From Pseudomonadota bacterium (GTDB lineage: Bacteria > Pseudomonadota > Gammaproteobacteria > Burkholderiales > Burkholderiaceae_F): a stretch of 15,307 nucleotides of DNA. The notes beneath the pieces were generated by a model. That model was not told the DNA's origin and made no database searches. It was given only the letters and a program-made list of their open reading frames with translations. Positions 1 to 7,463 of this stretch are shown here, one piece after another. A program made the position numbers and the translations under genes. The stretch spans positions 1 to 15,307 of the forward strand of contig JAEZVV010000175.1 of assembly GCA_023443095.1 (NCBI GenBank). Direction: 5' to 3'. Within the stretch, counting starts at the first letter, position 1. Each line of letters begins with the position of its first letter.

Positions 1-334
1 GGCCCAGAGCGGCACCGGCGCGGCCCTTGCGAGCCATCTGGTAGCCGTCGAGGCAGGTCACCACCGACGAGGATTCGCCCGGCAGGTTGACCAGGATCGC
101 CGTGGTCGAGCCGCCGTATTGCGCGCCGTAATAGATGCCCGCCAGCATGATCAGCGCCGAAGTCGGCTCGAGCGCGTAGGTGGTCGGCAGCAGCATCGCC
201 AGCGTCGCCACTGGCCCGATGCCCGGCAGGACGCCGATCAGGGTGCCGATCAGGGTGCCGGAGAACGCATACAGCAGGTTCTCGAGCGACATCGCGGTCG
301 TGAAGCCGAGAGCCAGGTTGTTGAGAAGTTCCAT
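1..334 (-). CDS. tctA: Tripartite tricarboxylate transporter, large permease subunit TctA (N-terminal 111 residues, cut by window edge)
   Basis: Large integral-membrane permease of a TctABC secondary transporter, which takes up carboxylates across the inner membrane with the periplasmic TctC protein. Only the N-terminus is present; a full TctA is about 500 residues. Read on the minus strand it starts MELLNNLALGFTTAMS. It carries the family's glycine-rich first helix (GTLIGTLIGVLPGIGP, about residues 27-42) and then a second conserved stretch, GIYYGAQYGGSTTAILVNLPGE, from about residue 66. The ATG at 334 is preceded by GAGGGG about 7 nt upstream. It follows tctB by 10 bp in the same orientation, so the two are almost certainly co-transcribed. 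A perfect 12-bp tandem duplication (233-256) encodes the repeated GTLIG. The substrate cannot be told from sequence. Confidence 0.93.
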   Translation of the reverse strand, partial: MELLNNLALGFTTAMSLENLLYAFSGTLIGTLIGVLPGIGPVATLAMLLPTTYALEPTSALIMLAGIYYGAQYGGSTTAILVNLPGESSSVVTCLDGYQMARKGRAGAALG

Positions 335-344
335 GACGTGCCCC

Positions 345-815
345 TCAACCCGCAATAAAGGCCGGCCAGACCGGGATCGTGAGATTGAGGCCGTAGATGA
401 AAACGGCCCACACGATCGCCCCCATCACGACGCAGACCGCCGCGATTTCCTTCCACTTGTATTCGTGGCTGCCGAGGCTGGCAATGGTGATCATGGCTAC
501 CATTGCCAGCACGATGCCCGCCGGCTTGAGCAGGAAGGCAAACACCGCCACCGCGCCCAGCACCAGCAGCACCGCGCGCCAGTCGAAGCGGCCGAGCGAG
601 CCGTCGGTGCCGTCGGTGGGCCGGGTGATCATGCCCTTGAAGGCGATGATCACCCCCAGAAGGGCGAGCAGGGCCCCCAGCACCGTGGGAAAGAAGGCCG
701 GCCCCATGCGGCTGGCCGTTCCCATGTCGTACTCCTGGGCAAAACCCACGAAAAAGACTCCGAAGCCGGCAAACATGATGCCGGACCAGAAGTCCCGTTG
801 ATCCTTGATTGCCAT
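345..815 (-). CDS. tctB: Tripartite tricarboxylate transporter, small membrane subunit TctB
   Basis: Small membrane subunit of the TctABC transporter, in the inner membrane beside TctA. The protein is 156 residues, normal for the family, with about four hydrophobic segments: roughly residues 9-28, 40-62, 79-113 (long enough for two closely spaced helices) and 124-144. The DFWSGIMFAGFGVFFVGFA opening and the following PAFFPTVLGALLALLG are typical of TctB. An ATG 15 codons upstream (860) is in frame. I prefer 815 because GGGAG sits about 8 nt before it and because MAIKDQRDFW is the usual type of start. It lies 37 bp after tctC and 10 bp before tctA, giving the classic C-B-A order. Confidence 0.9.
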   Translation of the reverse strand: MAIKDQRDFWSGIMFAGFGVFFVGFAQEYDMGTASRMGPAFFPTVLGALLALLGVIIAFKGMITRPTDGTDGSLGRFDWRAVLLVLGAVAVFAFLLKPAGIVLAMVAMITIASLGSHEYKWKEIAAVCVVMGAIVWAVFIYGLNLTIPVWPAFIAG

Positions 816-852
816 TACGTCTCCCGTCGCGAACGCTTTCGTGGCGCTGGCC

Positions 853-1857
853 TCAATCAACCTTGGCGCCCGAAAACTTCACGATTGTCCGATATTTCGG
901 GATTTCACTAGCCACCAGGTCGGCGAGCTGCTGCGGCGTGGTCGGCGCCGGTTCGACGCCCATGCGGGCGAGCCGCTCGTGGGTGTCGGGCAGGCGCAAG
1001 GCGGCCGTGAAAGCGGAGTTCAGCTTGGCAACGGCGGCCGGCGGGGTGCCGGCGGGAGCGAAGAGGCCGAACCAGGTCGAGATGTCGAAGCCGGGCAGGC
1101 CGCTTTCGGCCATGGTCGGCAGCTCGGGCAGGGCGGCGGCGCGGCGGGCGGTGGTGACGGCCAGCGGCTGCAGCTTGCCGGCCTTGATCTGCGGCGTGGC
1201 CGAGGCCAGGTTGTCGAACATCAGGTCGGTCTGGCCGGCGAGCAGGCTCATCTGCGCGGGAGCGGCGCCGGGGTAGGGGATGTGGACCATCGACACCTTG
1301 GCCTGCGACTTCAGCAACTCGCCCGCCATGTGGCCGGCGCTGCCATTGCCGCCCGAGGCGTAGTTGAGCTTGCCCGGGTTCTTGCGGGCGATGGCGATCA
1401 AGTCCTGCGCGTTATTGATCTTGTATTTGGCGGCGAGCTGGGGCGTGATCACCAGCACGTTCGGGACGTGGGCGATCAGGGTGATGGGGGCGAAGTCCTT
1501 GATCGGGTCGAAGGGCAGCTTGGAGAAAAGCGAGGGGTTGACCGCGTGGGTGGCGAGCGCGCCCACCACCAGGGTCATGCCGTCGGCCGGCTGCTTGGCG
1601 ACGTAGTCGACGCCGATGTTGCCGCCGGCGCCGGCCTTGTTTTCAACGATCACATTACCCAGCGTCGGGCGGACTGCTTCGGCCAGGACGCGGGCAGCGG
1701 CGTCGAGCGGACCACCGGGCGGATACGGAACGACGATGCGGATCGGCTTGGAAGGCGTGCCTTCCTGGGCCAAAACTGCGCCGGGCACTAGGCCCGTCAG
1801 CGCCAGCGCCAAGGCGGCGCACAAAGAACGTCGATTCGTATCCGTCGTGATTCCCAC
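853..1857 (-). CDS. tctC: Bug-family periplasmic solute-binding protein TctC
   Basis: Periplasmic binding protein of the Bug/TctC family, which captures a carboxylate and delivers it to TctAB. The protein is 334 residues. It has a basic N-terminus (NRRS), a hydrophobic stretch rich in Ala and Leu, and a likely signal-peptidase site after VLA near residue 30. Family signatures are VVPYPPGGPLDAAAR (about 42-56) and VENKAGAGGNIG (about 71-82), which form the carboxylate-binding pocket in characterised Bug proteins. I chose a GTG start at 1857 because AGGAGA lies 5-6 nt upstream; an in-frame ATG at 1929 would add 24 residues before the signal peptide and has no such site. It is the first gene of the operon. 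Bug proteins bind diverse acids (citrate, glutarate, nicotinate, aromatic acids), so the ligand is open. Confidence 0.92.
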   Translation of the reverse strand: MGITTDTNRRSLCAALALALTGLVPGAVLAQEGTPSKPIRIVVPYPPGGPLDAAARVLAEAVRPTLGNVIVENKAGAGGNIGVDYVAKQPADGMTLVVGALATHAVNPSLFSKLPFDPIKDFAPITLIAHVPNVLVITPQLAAKYKINNAQDLIAIARKNPGKLNYASGGNGSAGHMAGELLKSQAKVSMVHIPYPGAAPAQMSLLAGQTDLMFDNLASATPQIKAGKLQPLAVTTARRAAALPELPTMAESGLPGFDISTWFGLFAPAGTPPAAVAKLNSAFTAALRLPDTHERLARMGVEPAPTTPQQLADLVASEIPKYRTIVKFSGAKVD

Positions 1858-2033
1858 TTCTTTCTCCTGAAAAGCCAGGCAGGCGTTGATCGCAGGCAGT
1901 GGCCCGCGCGCCGGCCCATTCCGTAGCACCTGCCTCGATTAGACCGTAAAACCCCGGGGGTCGTGGCGCACAAGGCCTGCTTAACATCAATTCCAGGAGA
2001 CGGAGACCCTGGTAGCGGTGCCGCGCCGGCGGG

Positions 2034-2321
2034 TCAGAGCGTGGGCAGCCGGCTCATCGGACGGGTGGCGGGGCCGAGCTCGAGGTCGCTGGCGAGCCGC
2101 ACATAGACCTCGGTCACGCTGGCGAGCGGCGGCCCGCTGCGGGCCCAGGCCACCAGGGCTTCGACCGCGTCGTCGCTGCCGCTCACCACGGCCTCGACGC
2201 TGCCGTCGCTGCGATTGCGCACCCAGCCGGCGAGCTGGCCGCGGTCGGCCTGGCTGCGCAGGGCGTCGCGAAAACCGACCCCCTGGACGCGGCCGTGGAT
2301 GTAGAGGTGCAGGGATTTCAT
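2034..2321 (-). CDS. acyP: Acylphosphatase
   Basis: Small cytosolic enzyme that hydrolyses acyl phosphates such as acetyl phosphate or 1,3-bisphosphoglycerate. It has 95 residues, the normal size for the alpha/beta-sandwich family. The diagnostic phosphate-binding loop GRVQGVGFR ends in the catalytic Arg18. The second motif, GWVRN, supplies catalytic Asn36. The remaining DGSVEAVVSG and PP.ASVTEV blocks also match the family. Its ATG overlaps the stop of the upstream CoA-transferase in an ATGA (2318-2321), so it is translationally coupled. The C-terminus (about 20 residues after VRLASDLEL) is slightly long and has no recognised motif. Why an acylphosphatase is coupled to a CoA-transferase is not known to me. 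Confidence 0.93.
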   Translation of the reverse strand: MKSLHLYIHGRVQGVGFRDALRSQADRGQLAGWVRNRSDGSVEAVVSGSDDAVEALVAWARSGPPLASVTEVYVRLASDLELGPATRPMSRLPTL

Positions 2322-3541
2322 CCGATGGCGCCGGCAGCGCGCAGCGCGGCCAGGCGGTCGTCGTCAAAGCCGGCCAGCTCGCGCAACACCTCGTCGGTGT
2401 GCTGGCCGAGCAGCGGCGGGGCACGGTGGTAGGCGGGCGGCGAATCGCTCATGCGGATCGGCATGCCGACCAGCGGCACCTGACCCGAGAGCGGATGCGG
2501 CAGGTCGATGCGCAGCCCGCGCGAGAGAATCTGCGGGTCGGCGAGCGCCTGCGGAATCGTGTTGATCGGGCCGGCGGGTACGCAGGCGGCTTCGAGTGCC
2601 TCGAGCCAGTAGGCGGCGGGGCGGGTGCGGATCATGGCCGCCAGTTCCGGGATCAGTTCGGCACGATGGACGATGCGGTCTTCGTTGCGGGCGAAACGCG
2701 GGTCGGCCGCGAGTTCGGGGCGGCCGCCGACGTCGCACAGGCGGGCGAACTGCCCGTCGTTGCCGACGGCCAGCACGAACGGGGTGTCGGCTGCTTCGAA
2801 CACCTGGTAGGGCACGACGTTGCCGTGGGCGTTGCCGGCACGCCGGGGCGTGAACCCGCCGATCAGCGTATTGGTGTTCATGTTGGCGAGCGCCGCGACC
2901 ATGGTGTCGAACAAGGCCATGTCGATGTGCTGGCCGCGGCCGGTGCTGTGGCGCTGCTCGATCGCGGCGAGGATGGCGATCAGCGAATACAGCCCGGTGA
3001 AGAGGTCGGCGATGGCAACCCCGGCTTTCTGCGGCCCGGCCCCGGGCAGGCCGTCGCGTTCGCCGGTGATCGACATGAAGCCGCTCATGGCCTGGATGAT
3101 GTAGTCGTAGCCCGGCCGGTGCGAATACGGTCCGGTCTGGCCGAAGCCGGTGATCGAGCAATACACCAGGCGCGGGTTGAGCGCTGACAGGCTGGCGTAG
3201 TCGAGCCCGTATTTGGCGAGCTGGCCGACCTTGTAGTTCTCGACCACGACATCGGACTGAGCCGCCAGGGCGCGGATCACCTCCTGTCCGCCGGGGGTGG
3301 AAAGATCGACCGCGACCGAGCGCTTGCCGCGGTTGGCGGCCAGGTAATACGCGGCTTCGGCGGTGGGCTGGCCGGCGCTGTCGGTGAGGTTGGGCGGCCC
3401 CCAGTGGCGGGTGTCGTCGCCGACGCCGGGCCGCTCGATCTTGATGACGTCGGCGCCAAGGTCGGACAGCAGCTGGGTGGCCCAGGGGCCGGCGAGGACC
3501 CGTGAGAGGTCGAGGATGCGGAGGCCTTGCAGTGCGGGCAT
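2318..3541 (-). CDS. CaiB/BaiF (class III) CoA-transferase family protein
   Basis: Family III CoA-transferase, moving CoA from a donor thioester to a carboxylic acid. The protein is 407 residues, the usual length. It opens with LQGLRILDLSRVLAGPWATQLLSDLGADVIKIERPG, the typical N-terminal CoA-binding segment. GDDTRHWGPP, YYLAANRGKRSVAVDL, TGFGQTGPYSHRPGYDYIIQAMSG and GVAIADLFTGLYS follow in family order. Asp179 in the IADLFTG block is the likely catalytic aspartate; this assignment comes from motif recall, not from an alignment. The specific acid and donor cannot be assigned. It heads a two-gene unit with acyP. The gene lies divergently from the DUF4442 gene across 71 bp. The nearby tct operon suggests that an imported organic acid could be its acceptor, which is inference. 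Confidence 0.9.
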   Translation of the reverse strand: MPALQGLRILDLSRVLAGPWATQLLSDLGADVIKIERPGVGDDTRHWGPPNLTDSAGQPTAEAAYYLAANRGKRSVAVDLSTPGGQEVIRALAAQSDVVVENYKVGQLAKYGLDYASLSALNPRLVYCSITGFGQTGPYSHRPGYDYIIQAMSGFMSITGERDGLPGAGPQKAGVAIADLFTGLYSLIAILAAIEQRHSTGRGQHIDMALFDTMVAALANMNTNTLIGGFTPRRAGNAHGNVVPYQVFEAADTPFVLAVGNDGQFARLCDVGGRPELAADPRFARNEDRIVHRAELIPELAAMIRTRPAAYWLEALEAACVPAGPINTIPQALADPQILSRGLRIDLPHPLSGQVPLVGMPIRMSDSPPAYHRAPPLLGQHTDEVLRELAGFDDDRLAALRAAGAIG

Positions 3542-3588
3542 TGCGGTGAAAGCAGTTGGTGAAACAAGGGGCCAAGCTTAGCTCGCCC

Positions 3589-3600
3589 GAGTCTTGACTC
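3589..3600. repeat. Short inverted repeat in a divergent promoter region
   Basis: GAGTC-TT-GACTC is a perfect 5-bp inverted repeat. It sits in the 71-bp gap between the divergent CoA-transferase and DUF4442 genes, 12 bp before the DUF4442 start. It could be an operator half-site pair or chance. I could not define -10/-35 elements with confidence on either strand. Confidence 0.3.
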
Positions 3601-3612
3601 TAGAATGGCGCC

Positions 3613-4083
3613 ATGGCCCGCTCGCCTTCGCCCGCCCTGCTCAAGTTCGTCATGAATCTCTGGCCGCCGTTCCTCGGCGCCGGCATCAAGGTCCGCCACA
3701 TCGCGCACGACTTCCGCGAAGTGCGGGTCGAGCTGCCGCTGTCGTGGCGCAACCGCAACTATGTGGGAGCGCATTTCGGCGGTTCGCTCTACGCCATGAC
3801 CGATCCGTTTTTCATGCTGATGGTGATGCGCAATCTCTCGAGCGACTACCGGGTGTGGGACAAGTCGGCCACGATCGATTACGTGGCTCCCGGCCGCGGC
3901 ACGGTGCGGGCGGTTTTTGCCTTGAGCGATCACGACCTCGAGCAGATCCACGCCGCCACGGCCGCGGGCGACAAACACCTGCATCTGTTCCGGACCGAAG
4001 TCTGCGACGAGCAGGGTCTGACCGTCGCGCGGATCGAGAAAATCGTCTACGTGCGCAAGAAACAGCGAAAGGAAACCTCATGA
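3613..4083 (+). CDS. DUF4442 domain protein (hotdog-fold, thioesterase-like)
   Basis: A 156-residue protein resembling the DUF4442 family, which adopts a hotdog fold related to acyl-CoA thioesterases; no specific reaction is established. The best signature is NYVGAHFGGSLYAMTDPFFM (residues 49-68), the family's central helix region. A strand-rich second half follows (ATIDYVAPGRGTVRAVFAL, then TEVCDEQGLTVARIEKIVYVRKK). There is no signal peptide, so it is probably cytosolic. The ATG at 3613 has no clear Shine-Dalgarno sequence; an ATG at 3605 is out of frame. Its stop overlaps the ugpQ start in ATGA (4080-4083), so the two are coupled. The pairing with a phospholipid-headgroup phosphodiesterase suggests a lipid or acyl-thioester role, which is inference. 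Confidence 0.8.
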   Translation: MARSPSPALLKFVMNLWPPFLGAGIKVRHIAHDFREVRVELPLSWRNRNYVGAHFGGSLYAMTDPFFMLMVMRNLSSDYRVWDKSATIDYVAPGRGTVRAVFALSDHDLEQIHAATAAGDKHLHLFRTEVCDEQGLTVARIEKIVYVRKKQRKETS

Positions 4084-4865
4084 GTTCAAGCCTGCCCTGG
4101 CCCTGGGCCCGCGTCCTCGCCCACCGCGGCGGCGGCACCCTGGCGCCCGAGAACACCATTGCCGGCATCCGCGCCGGCACCGAGTTCGGCTTTCATGCGA
4201 TCGAGTTCGACGCGATGCTGCCGGCCGACGAGGTGCCGATCCTGATGCACGACGAAACCCTCGGCCGCACGGTGGCGGGCGAAGGCAGGATTGCGGCGAT
4301 GAGCGCCCAGGAGATCACGGCGCGCGACGCCGGCGGCTGGCACTCGCCCCGGTTCGCGGGCGAACTGGTGCCGAGCTTTGCCTTGGCGATTGAATACTGC
4401 CGCAAGCACCAGGTGTGGCCGAACATCGAGATCAAGCCGGCGGCCGGCTTCGAGGCGCGGACCGGCGAGATCGTCGCGCGCGAGACGGCGCGCCTGTATG
4501 CCGACGTGATCCGCCCGGGCGGCGATGCGGCTGCCGGGATCGATCCGCGTGCGCCGCTGTTTTCCTCGTTCAAGAAACCTGCGCTGCTCGCGGCACGCGC
4601 CGCTGCGCCCGATATTCCGCGCGGTTTTCTGATCGACCAGGTTCCGGCCAACTGGCGCGACGAACTCGAGAGCGTGGGCGCGGTGTCCCTGCACACCAAC
4701 CACAAGCACCTTACGCCCGAGCTGGCGCGGGCGGTCAAGGACGCGGGCTACTGGCTGTTCTGCTACACCGTCAACGAGCCGGCGCGCGCGCGAGAGATCC
4801 TGGCCTGGGGGGTGGATGCTTTCTGCACCGACCGCATCGACCTGATCGGCCCGAATTTCGCCTGA
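4080..4865 (+). CDS. ugpQ: Glycerophosphodiester phosphodiesterase, cytoplasmic UgpQ type
   Basis: Hydrolyses glycerophosphodiesters (deacylated phospholipid headgroups) to sn-glycerol-3-phosphate plus an alcohol. The protein is 261 residues and lacks a signal peptide, so it fits cytoplasmic UgpQ rather than periplasmic GlpQ. The TIM-barrel GDPD signatures are present: AHRGGGTLAPENT with catalytic His15 and Arg16, IEFD with metal-binding Glu42 and Asp44, and LMHDETLGRT with catalytic His57. NIEIKP follows near the middle and the C-terminal WGVDAFCTDRIDLI is typical. The start at 4080 was chosen over longer in-frame extensions because it couples to the upstream stop and places the HRG motif where the family has it. 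It is the last gene before the oxidase locus, and no convincing terminator is visible after it. Confidence 0.93.
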   Translation: MSSSLPWPWARVLAHRGGGTLAPENTIAGIRAGTEFGFHAIEFDAMLPADEVPILMHDETLGRTVAGEGRIAAMSAQEITARDAGGWHSPRFAGELVPSFALAIEYCRKHQVWPNIEIKPAAGFEARTGEIVARETARLYADVIRPGGDAAAGIDPRAPLFSSFKKPALLAARAAAPDIPRGFLIDQVPANWRDELESVGAVSLHTNHKHLTPELARAVKDAGYWLFCYTVNEPARAREILAWGVDAFCTDRIDLIGPNFA

Positions 4866-4886
4866 AGCTCGCGGCGGGTCGGGTTT

Positions 4887-4935
4887 TTGACCGGAATCAA
4901 GTGGCGATCAGGGTTCACCCTTATATTGCGGGCTG
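4887..4935 (+). promoter_or_regulatory. FNR-box class II promoter for ccoI-ccoS
   Basis: TTGAC-CGGA-ATCAA at 4887-4900 matches the FNR/Anr consensus TTGAT-N4-ATCAA at 9 of 10 positions. Its centre is 4893.5. A class II FNR promoter would start at 4935 with its -10 hexamer at 4922-4927, and exactly there is TATATT (5 of 6 matches to TATAAT). The box and -10 are seen; the start site is predicted from spacing. The leader to the ccoI ATG would be about 98 nt. Confidence 0.82.
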
Positions 4936-4966
4936 TTCAGTTTTCGGCGGCGACGCAAGGGAGGGG

Positions 4967-4998
4967 CGTATCGAGAGTGAAGGCTCTCGATGCGTTTT
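4967..4998 (+). promoter_or_regulatory. Terminator-like hairpin in the ccoI leader (possible attenuator)
   Basis: Arms CGTATCGAGAG (4967-4977) and CTCTCGATGCG (4984-4994) pair over 11 bp with one G-U pair around a 6-nt loop, followed by TTTT (4995-4998). It lies after the predicted FNR-dependent start (4935) and before ccoI (5033), so it is in the leader RNA. ATGCG of the 3' arm could instead pair with CGCAT at 5007-5011, making two exclusive folds. Function is unproven; RNA stabilisation is an alternative. Confidence 0.5.
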
Positions 4999-5032
4999 GC
5001 GATCGCCGCATTTCTTTTTGTAGGGCCACTGC

Positions 5033-7450
5033 ATGACAGCTCCCACGGCGCGCAAGGCGAAGGTTGCCGCCGCCCCAGGCGCTCCGATCGAGGCCGGCGC
5101 CTGCGCCCATTGCGGAGATCGGCTCGCCGGCCTCAAGGTCGTCCAGCGCAAGGTCGGCCCGGCGATGCAGTCTTTCTGCTGCCACGGCTGCGCGTTTATC
5201 TCCGAGCAGCTCTACCTGGCGCAGTCCTCGAGCCACGACCTGGAGCGCATCGAGCGCGAGGCGGCACCTGCGGCAGCCAGTGCGCGCGACCTGATCGATG
5301 TCCATGGCATGGTCTGCGCCGCCTGCGGTCTGCTGATCGAACACCGCTTGCGGCGGCTGGCCGGCGTGGCCGAGGCCCATGTCGATTTCGGTGCACGCCG
5401 CGCCTATGTCGCTTACGACCCCGAGCGGGTGACGCGGGCGGCGCTCGAGTCGCAGATCCGCGCGGCCGGTTACCGCACCGACGGCAGCGCCGAGGCCGTG
5501 CGTCGCGCCCGCCGCGTCGACCTGCTGCGCTTGCTGGTGGCGTGGCTGGTCATGATGCAGGTGATGATGCTGGCGATCCCCGCCTATCTGGCGGCGCCAG
5601 GCGAGATCTCGCCCGATGTCGAGCAGCTGCTGCGCATCGCGCAGCTGATCCTGACTGTGCCGGTGATGCTGTTCTGCGCCCAGCCGCTGGTGCGGGCGGC
5701 GCTGAGCCAGGTGCGAATGGGCAGCATAGGCATGGACGTGCCGGTGGTCTTCGGCATCGGGGCGGCCTTCACCGCCAGCGTATGGGGCACGTTCAACGCC
5801 GACGGCCACGTGTATTTCGATTCGGTGACGATGTTCGTCGCCCTGGTGCTGGGGTCGCGCTGGCTGCAGGCCAAGGGCCTGGCCGTGGCGCAGGACGAGG
5901 TCGAGTCCTTGCGGCAGCGCCAGACCCTGGTGGCGCAACGGCTGCTGGCCTTCCCGTCGTCGCTTGCCAGCACGCCGGTCGCGGCCGAGGAACTCGCCGT
6001 GGGCGAGTATGTCCTGGTGGCGCCGGGCGAGTCGGTGCCGGCCGACGGTCTGGTGGTGCAGGGCGACAGCAGCATCTCGCAAGCCTGGCTTACGGGCGAA
6101 TCGACCCCGATCGACAAAGGCACCGGCGACGGCGTGCTGGCGGGCTCGATCAACCTCGACCAGCCGCTGGTGGTCGAAGTCACCCGCACCGGTTCGGCGA
6201 CGACGCTGGCTGCGCTCAAGCGCCTGGTCGACGAGGCCGGGCGCGATCGGCCGCGGATCGTCGAACTGGCCAACCGGGTCGCAGGCAGCTTCTTGTGGAT
6301 TGTGATTCTCATCACACTGGCTACCGTGATTGGGTGGTGGCTGGTCGACCCCGAGCAGGCCTTGCCGAATGCGATCGCGGTGCTGGTGGCGACCTGCCCG
6401 TGCGCGCTGTCGCTGGCGGCGCCGGCGGCGCTGGCGGCGGCCCAGTCGGCGCTGGCCTCGCGCGGCGTCTTGCTGACCCGGGTGGCGGCGATCGAGGCGC
6501 TGGCCAAGGTCGACGTGCTCGCCTGCGACAAGACCGGCACCTTGACTACGGGCGAGCCGAGCCTGCTCAAGCAGATTCCGCTGCGCGAGTCCGACCCGCT
6601 GCACACGCTCGCGGTGGCGGCGGCACTCGAATCGTTGTCGGCCCACCCCTTTGCCCGTGCGATCGCGACCGAGGCCAAGGTTCGCGGCGCGCTGCTGCCG
6701 CCGCTGGAGCTGGGGCGGGTGGAGGCGTCGGCCGGAGTCGAGGGCCGGATCGAAGGCCAGCGCTGGCGGCTGGGCAAGCCCGAGTTCGCTCTGGCCGAGC
6801 GGCCGGCGGCGCGCGCCCAGGTGGCGCAGCGGGTGGCCGACGAAGGCCGCAGCGCCGCCAGCCATATCGTTCTGGCCGACGAGGCGGGGGCGGTGGCGAT
6901 TTTCATCTTCGGCGAGAAGCTGCGCCCCGACGCCCGCGCGTTGGCGGCGGCGATGGCGGCGCAGGGCGTGAACCTGATGCTGGTTTCGGGCGACCGCCGC
7001 GAGCCCGCCCAGGCCGTCGGCGCTGCGCTGGGGATAGAGCGGGTCTACGCGCACCAGACCCCGGAGTCCAAACGCAGCCTGGTGCAGCAGGAGCAGACCG
7101 CAGGTCATTGCGTGGCGATGCTGGGAGACGGCATGAACGACGCGCCGGTGATCGCTCAGGCGGACGTGTCGATCGCCCTAGCGCAAGGATCGACGCTCGC
7201 GCAAGCGCATGCCGACCTGCTGGTGATGAACTCCCGTTTGGAGGAAGTTGCTTACTCGTTTACTCTAGGCGCTCGAGCGATGCGGATCGTGCGGCAAAAC
7301 TTGGCTTGGGCCTTCGTCTACAACGTGGGCATCGTGCCTGCCGCCGCCTTGGGTTACGTGTCGCCGGCTTTTGCGGCAGTGGGCATGGCTGCGAGTTCTT
7401 TGTTCGTTGTAGCCAATGCGCTGCGTGCGCGACGTGTTCCGGCTCGATAG
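5033..7450 (+). CDS. ccoI: CcoI/FixI-type Cu(I)-exporting P1B ATPase for cbb3 oxidase maturation
   Basis: Inner-membrane copper-transporting P-type ATPase that moves Cu(I) to the periplasm for the CuB site of cbb3 oxidase. The protein is 805 residues. It has an N-terminal Cys-rich metal-binding region (CAHC at 24-27, CCHGC at 49-53), then an HMA-like domain with GMVCAAC (Cys95, Cys98). Membrane helices begin near residue 165. The transport motif is CPC (455-457), the phosphorylation motif is DKTGT with Asp499, and the nucleotide-domain HP motif is at 538-539. The hinge GDGMNDAP starts at 698, and the C-terminal membrane pair ends the protein. The double Cys region and the adjacent ccoS separate it from housekeeping CopA. 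The start ATG has only a weak upstream GGG. It leads a two-gene unit with ccoS under an FNR box. Confidence 0.95.
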   Translation: MTAPTARKAKVAAAPGAPIEAGACAHCGDRLAGLKVVQRKVGPAMQSFCCHGCAFISEQLYLAQSSSHDLERIEREAAPAAASARDLIDVHGMVCAACGLLIEHRLRRLAGVAEAHVDFGARRAYVAYDPERVTRAALESQIRAAGYRTDGSAEAVRRARRVDLLRLLVAWLVMMQVMMLAIPAYLAAPGEISPDVEQLLRIAQLILTVPVMLFCAQPLVRAALSQVRMGSIGMDVPVVFGIGAAFTASVWGTFNADGHVYFDSVTMFVALVLGSRWLQAKGLAVAQDEVESLRQRQTLVAQRLLAFPSSLASTPVAAEELAVGEYVLVAPGESVPADGLVVQGDSSISQAWLTGESTPIDKGTGDGVLAGSINLDQPLVVEVTRTGSATTLAALKRLVDEAGRDRPRIVELANRVAGSFLWIVILITLATVIGWWLVDPEQALPNAIAVLVATCPCALSLAAPAALAAAQSALASRGVLLTRVAAIEALAKVDVLACDKTGTLTTGEPSLLKQIPLRESDPLHTLAVAAALESLSAHPFARAIATEAKVRGALLPPLELGRVEASAGVEGRIEGQRWRLGKPEFALAERPAARAQVAQRVADEGRSAASHIVLADEAGAVAIFIFGEKLRPDARALAAAMAAQGVNLMLVSGDRREPAQAVGAALGIERVYAHQTPESKRSLVQQEQTAGHCVAMLGDGMNDAPVIAQADVSIALAQGSTLAQAHADLLVMNSRLEEVAYSFTLGARAMRIVRQNLAWAFVYNVGIVPAAALGYVSPAFAAVGMAASSLFVVANALRARRVPAR

Positions 7451-7463
7451 CCGCGTTGTACTG

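Noticed and set aside
1993..2012. CCAGG...CCTGG inverted repeat downstream of acyP as a terminator
   Set aside because: The stem is 5 bp with a 10-nt loop and there is no T-run on the minus strand.
1858..2033. Search for a tctC promoter and FNR box in the 176-bp gap upstream
   Set aside because: A TTGTGC with a TTTACG-like -10 is too weak to call, and no FNR box is present. Only a CCCCGGGG palindrome is visible.
3594..3606. TTGACT and TAGAAT as a -35/-10 pair before the DUF4442 gene
   Set aside because: Only 1 bp separates them, so they cannot form a sigma70 promoter together.
4937..7108. Very long open frame on the minus strand opposite ccoI (over 700 codons)
   Set aside because: It is rich in His, Gln, Arg and Gly as expected for the shadow of a high-GC gene, has no recognisable domain, and the plus strand encodes a complete P-type ATPase with all motifs.
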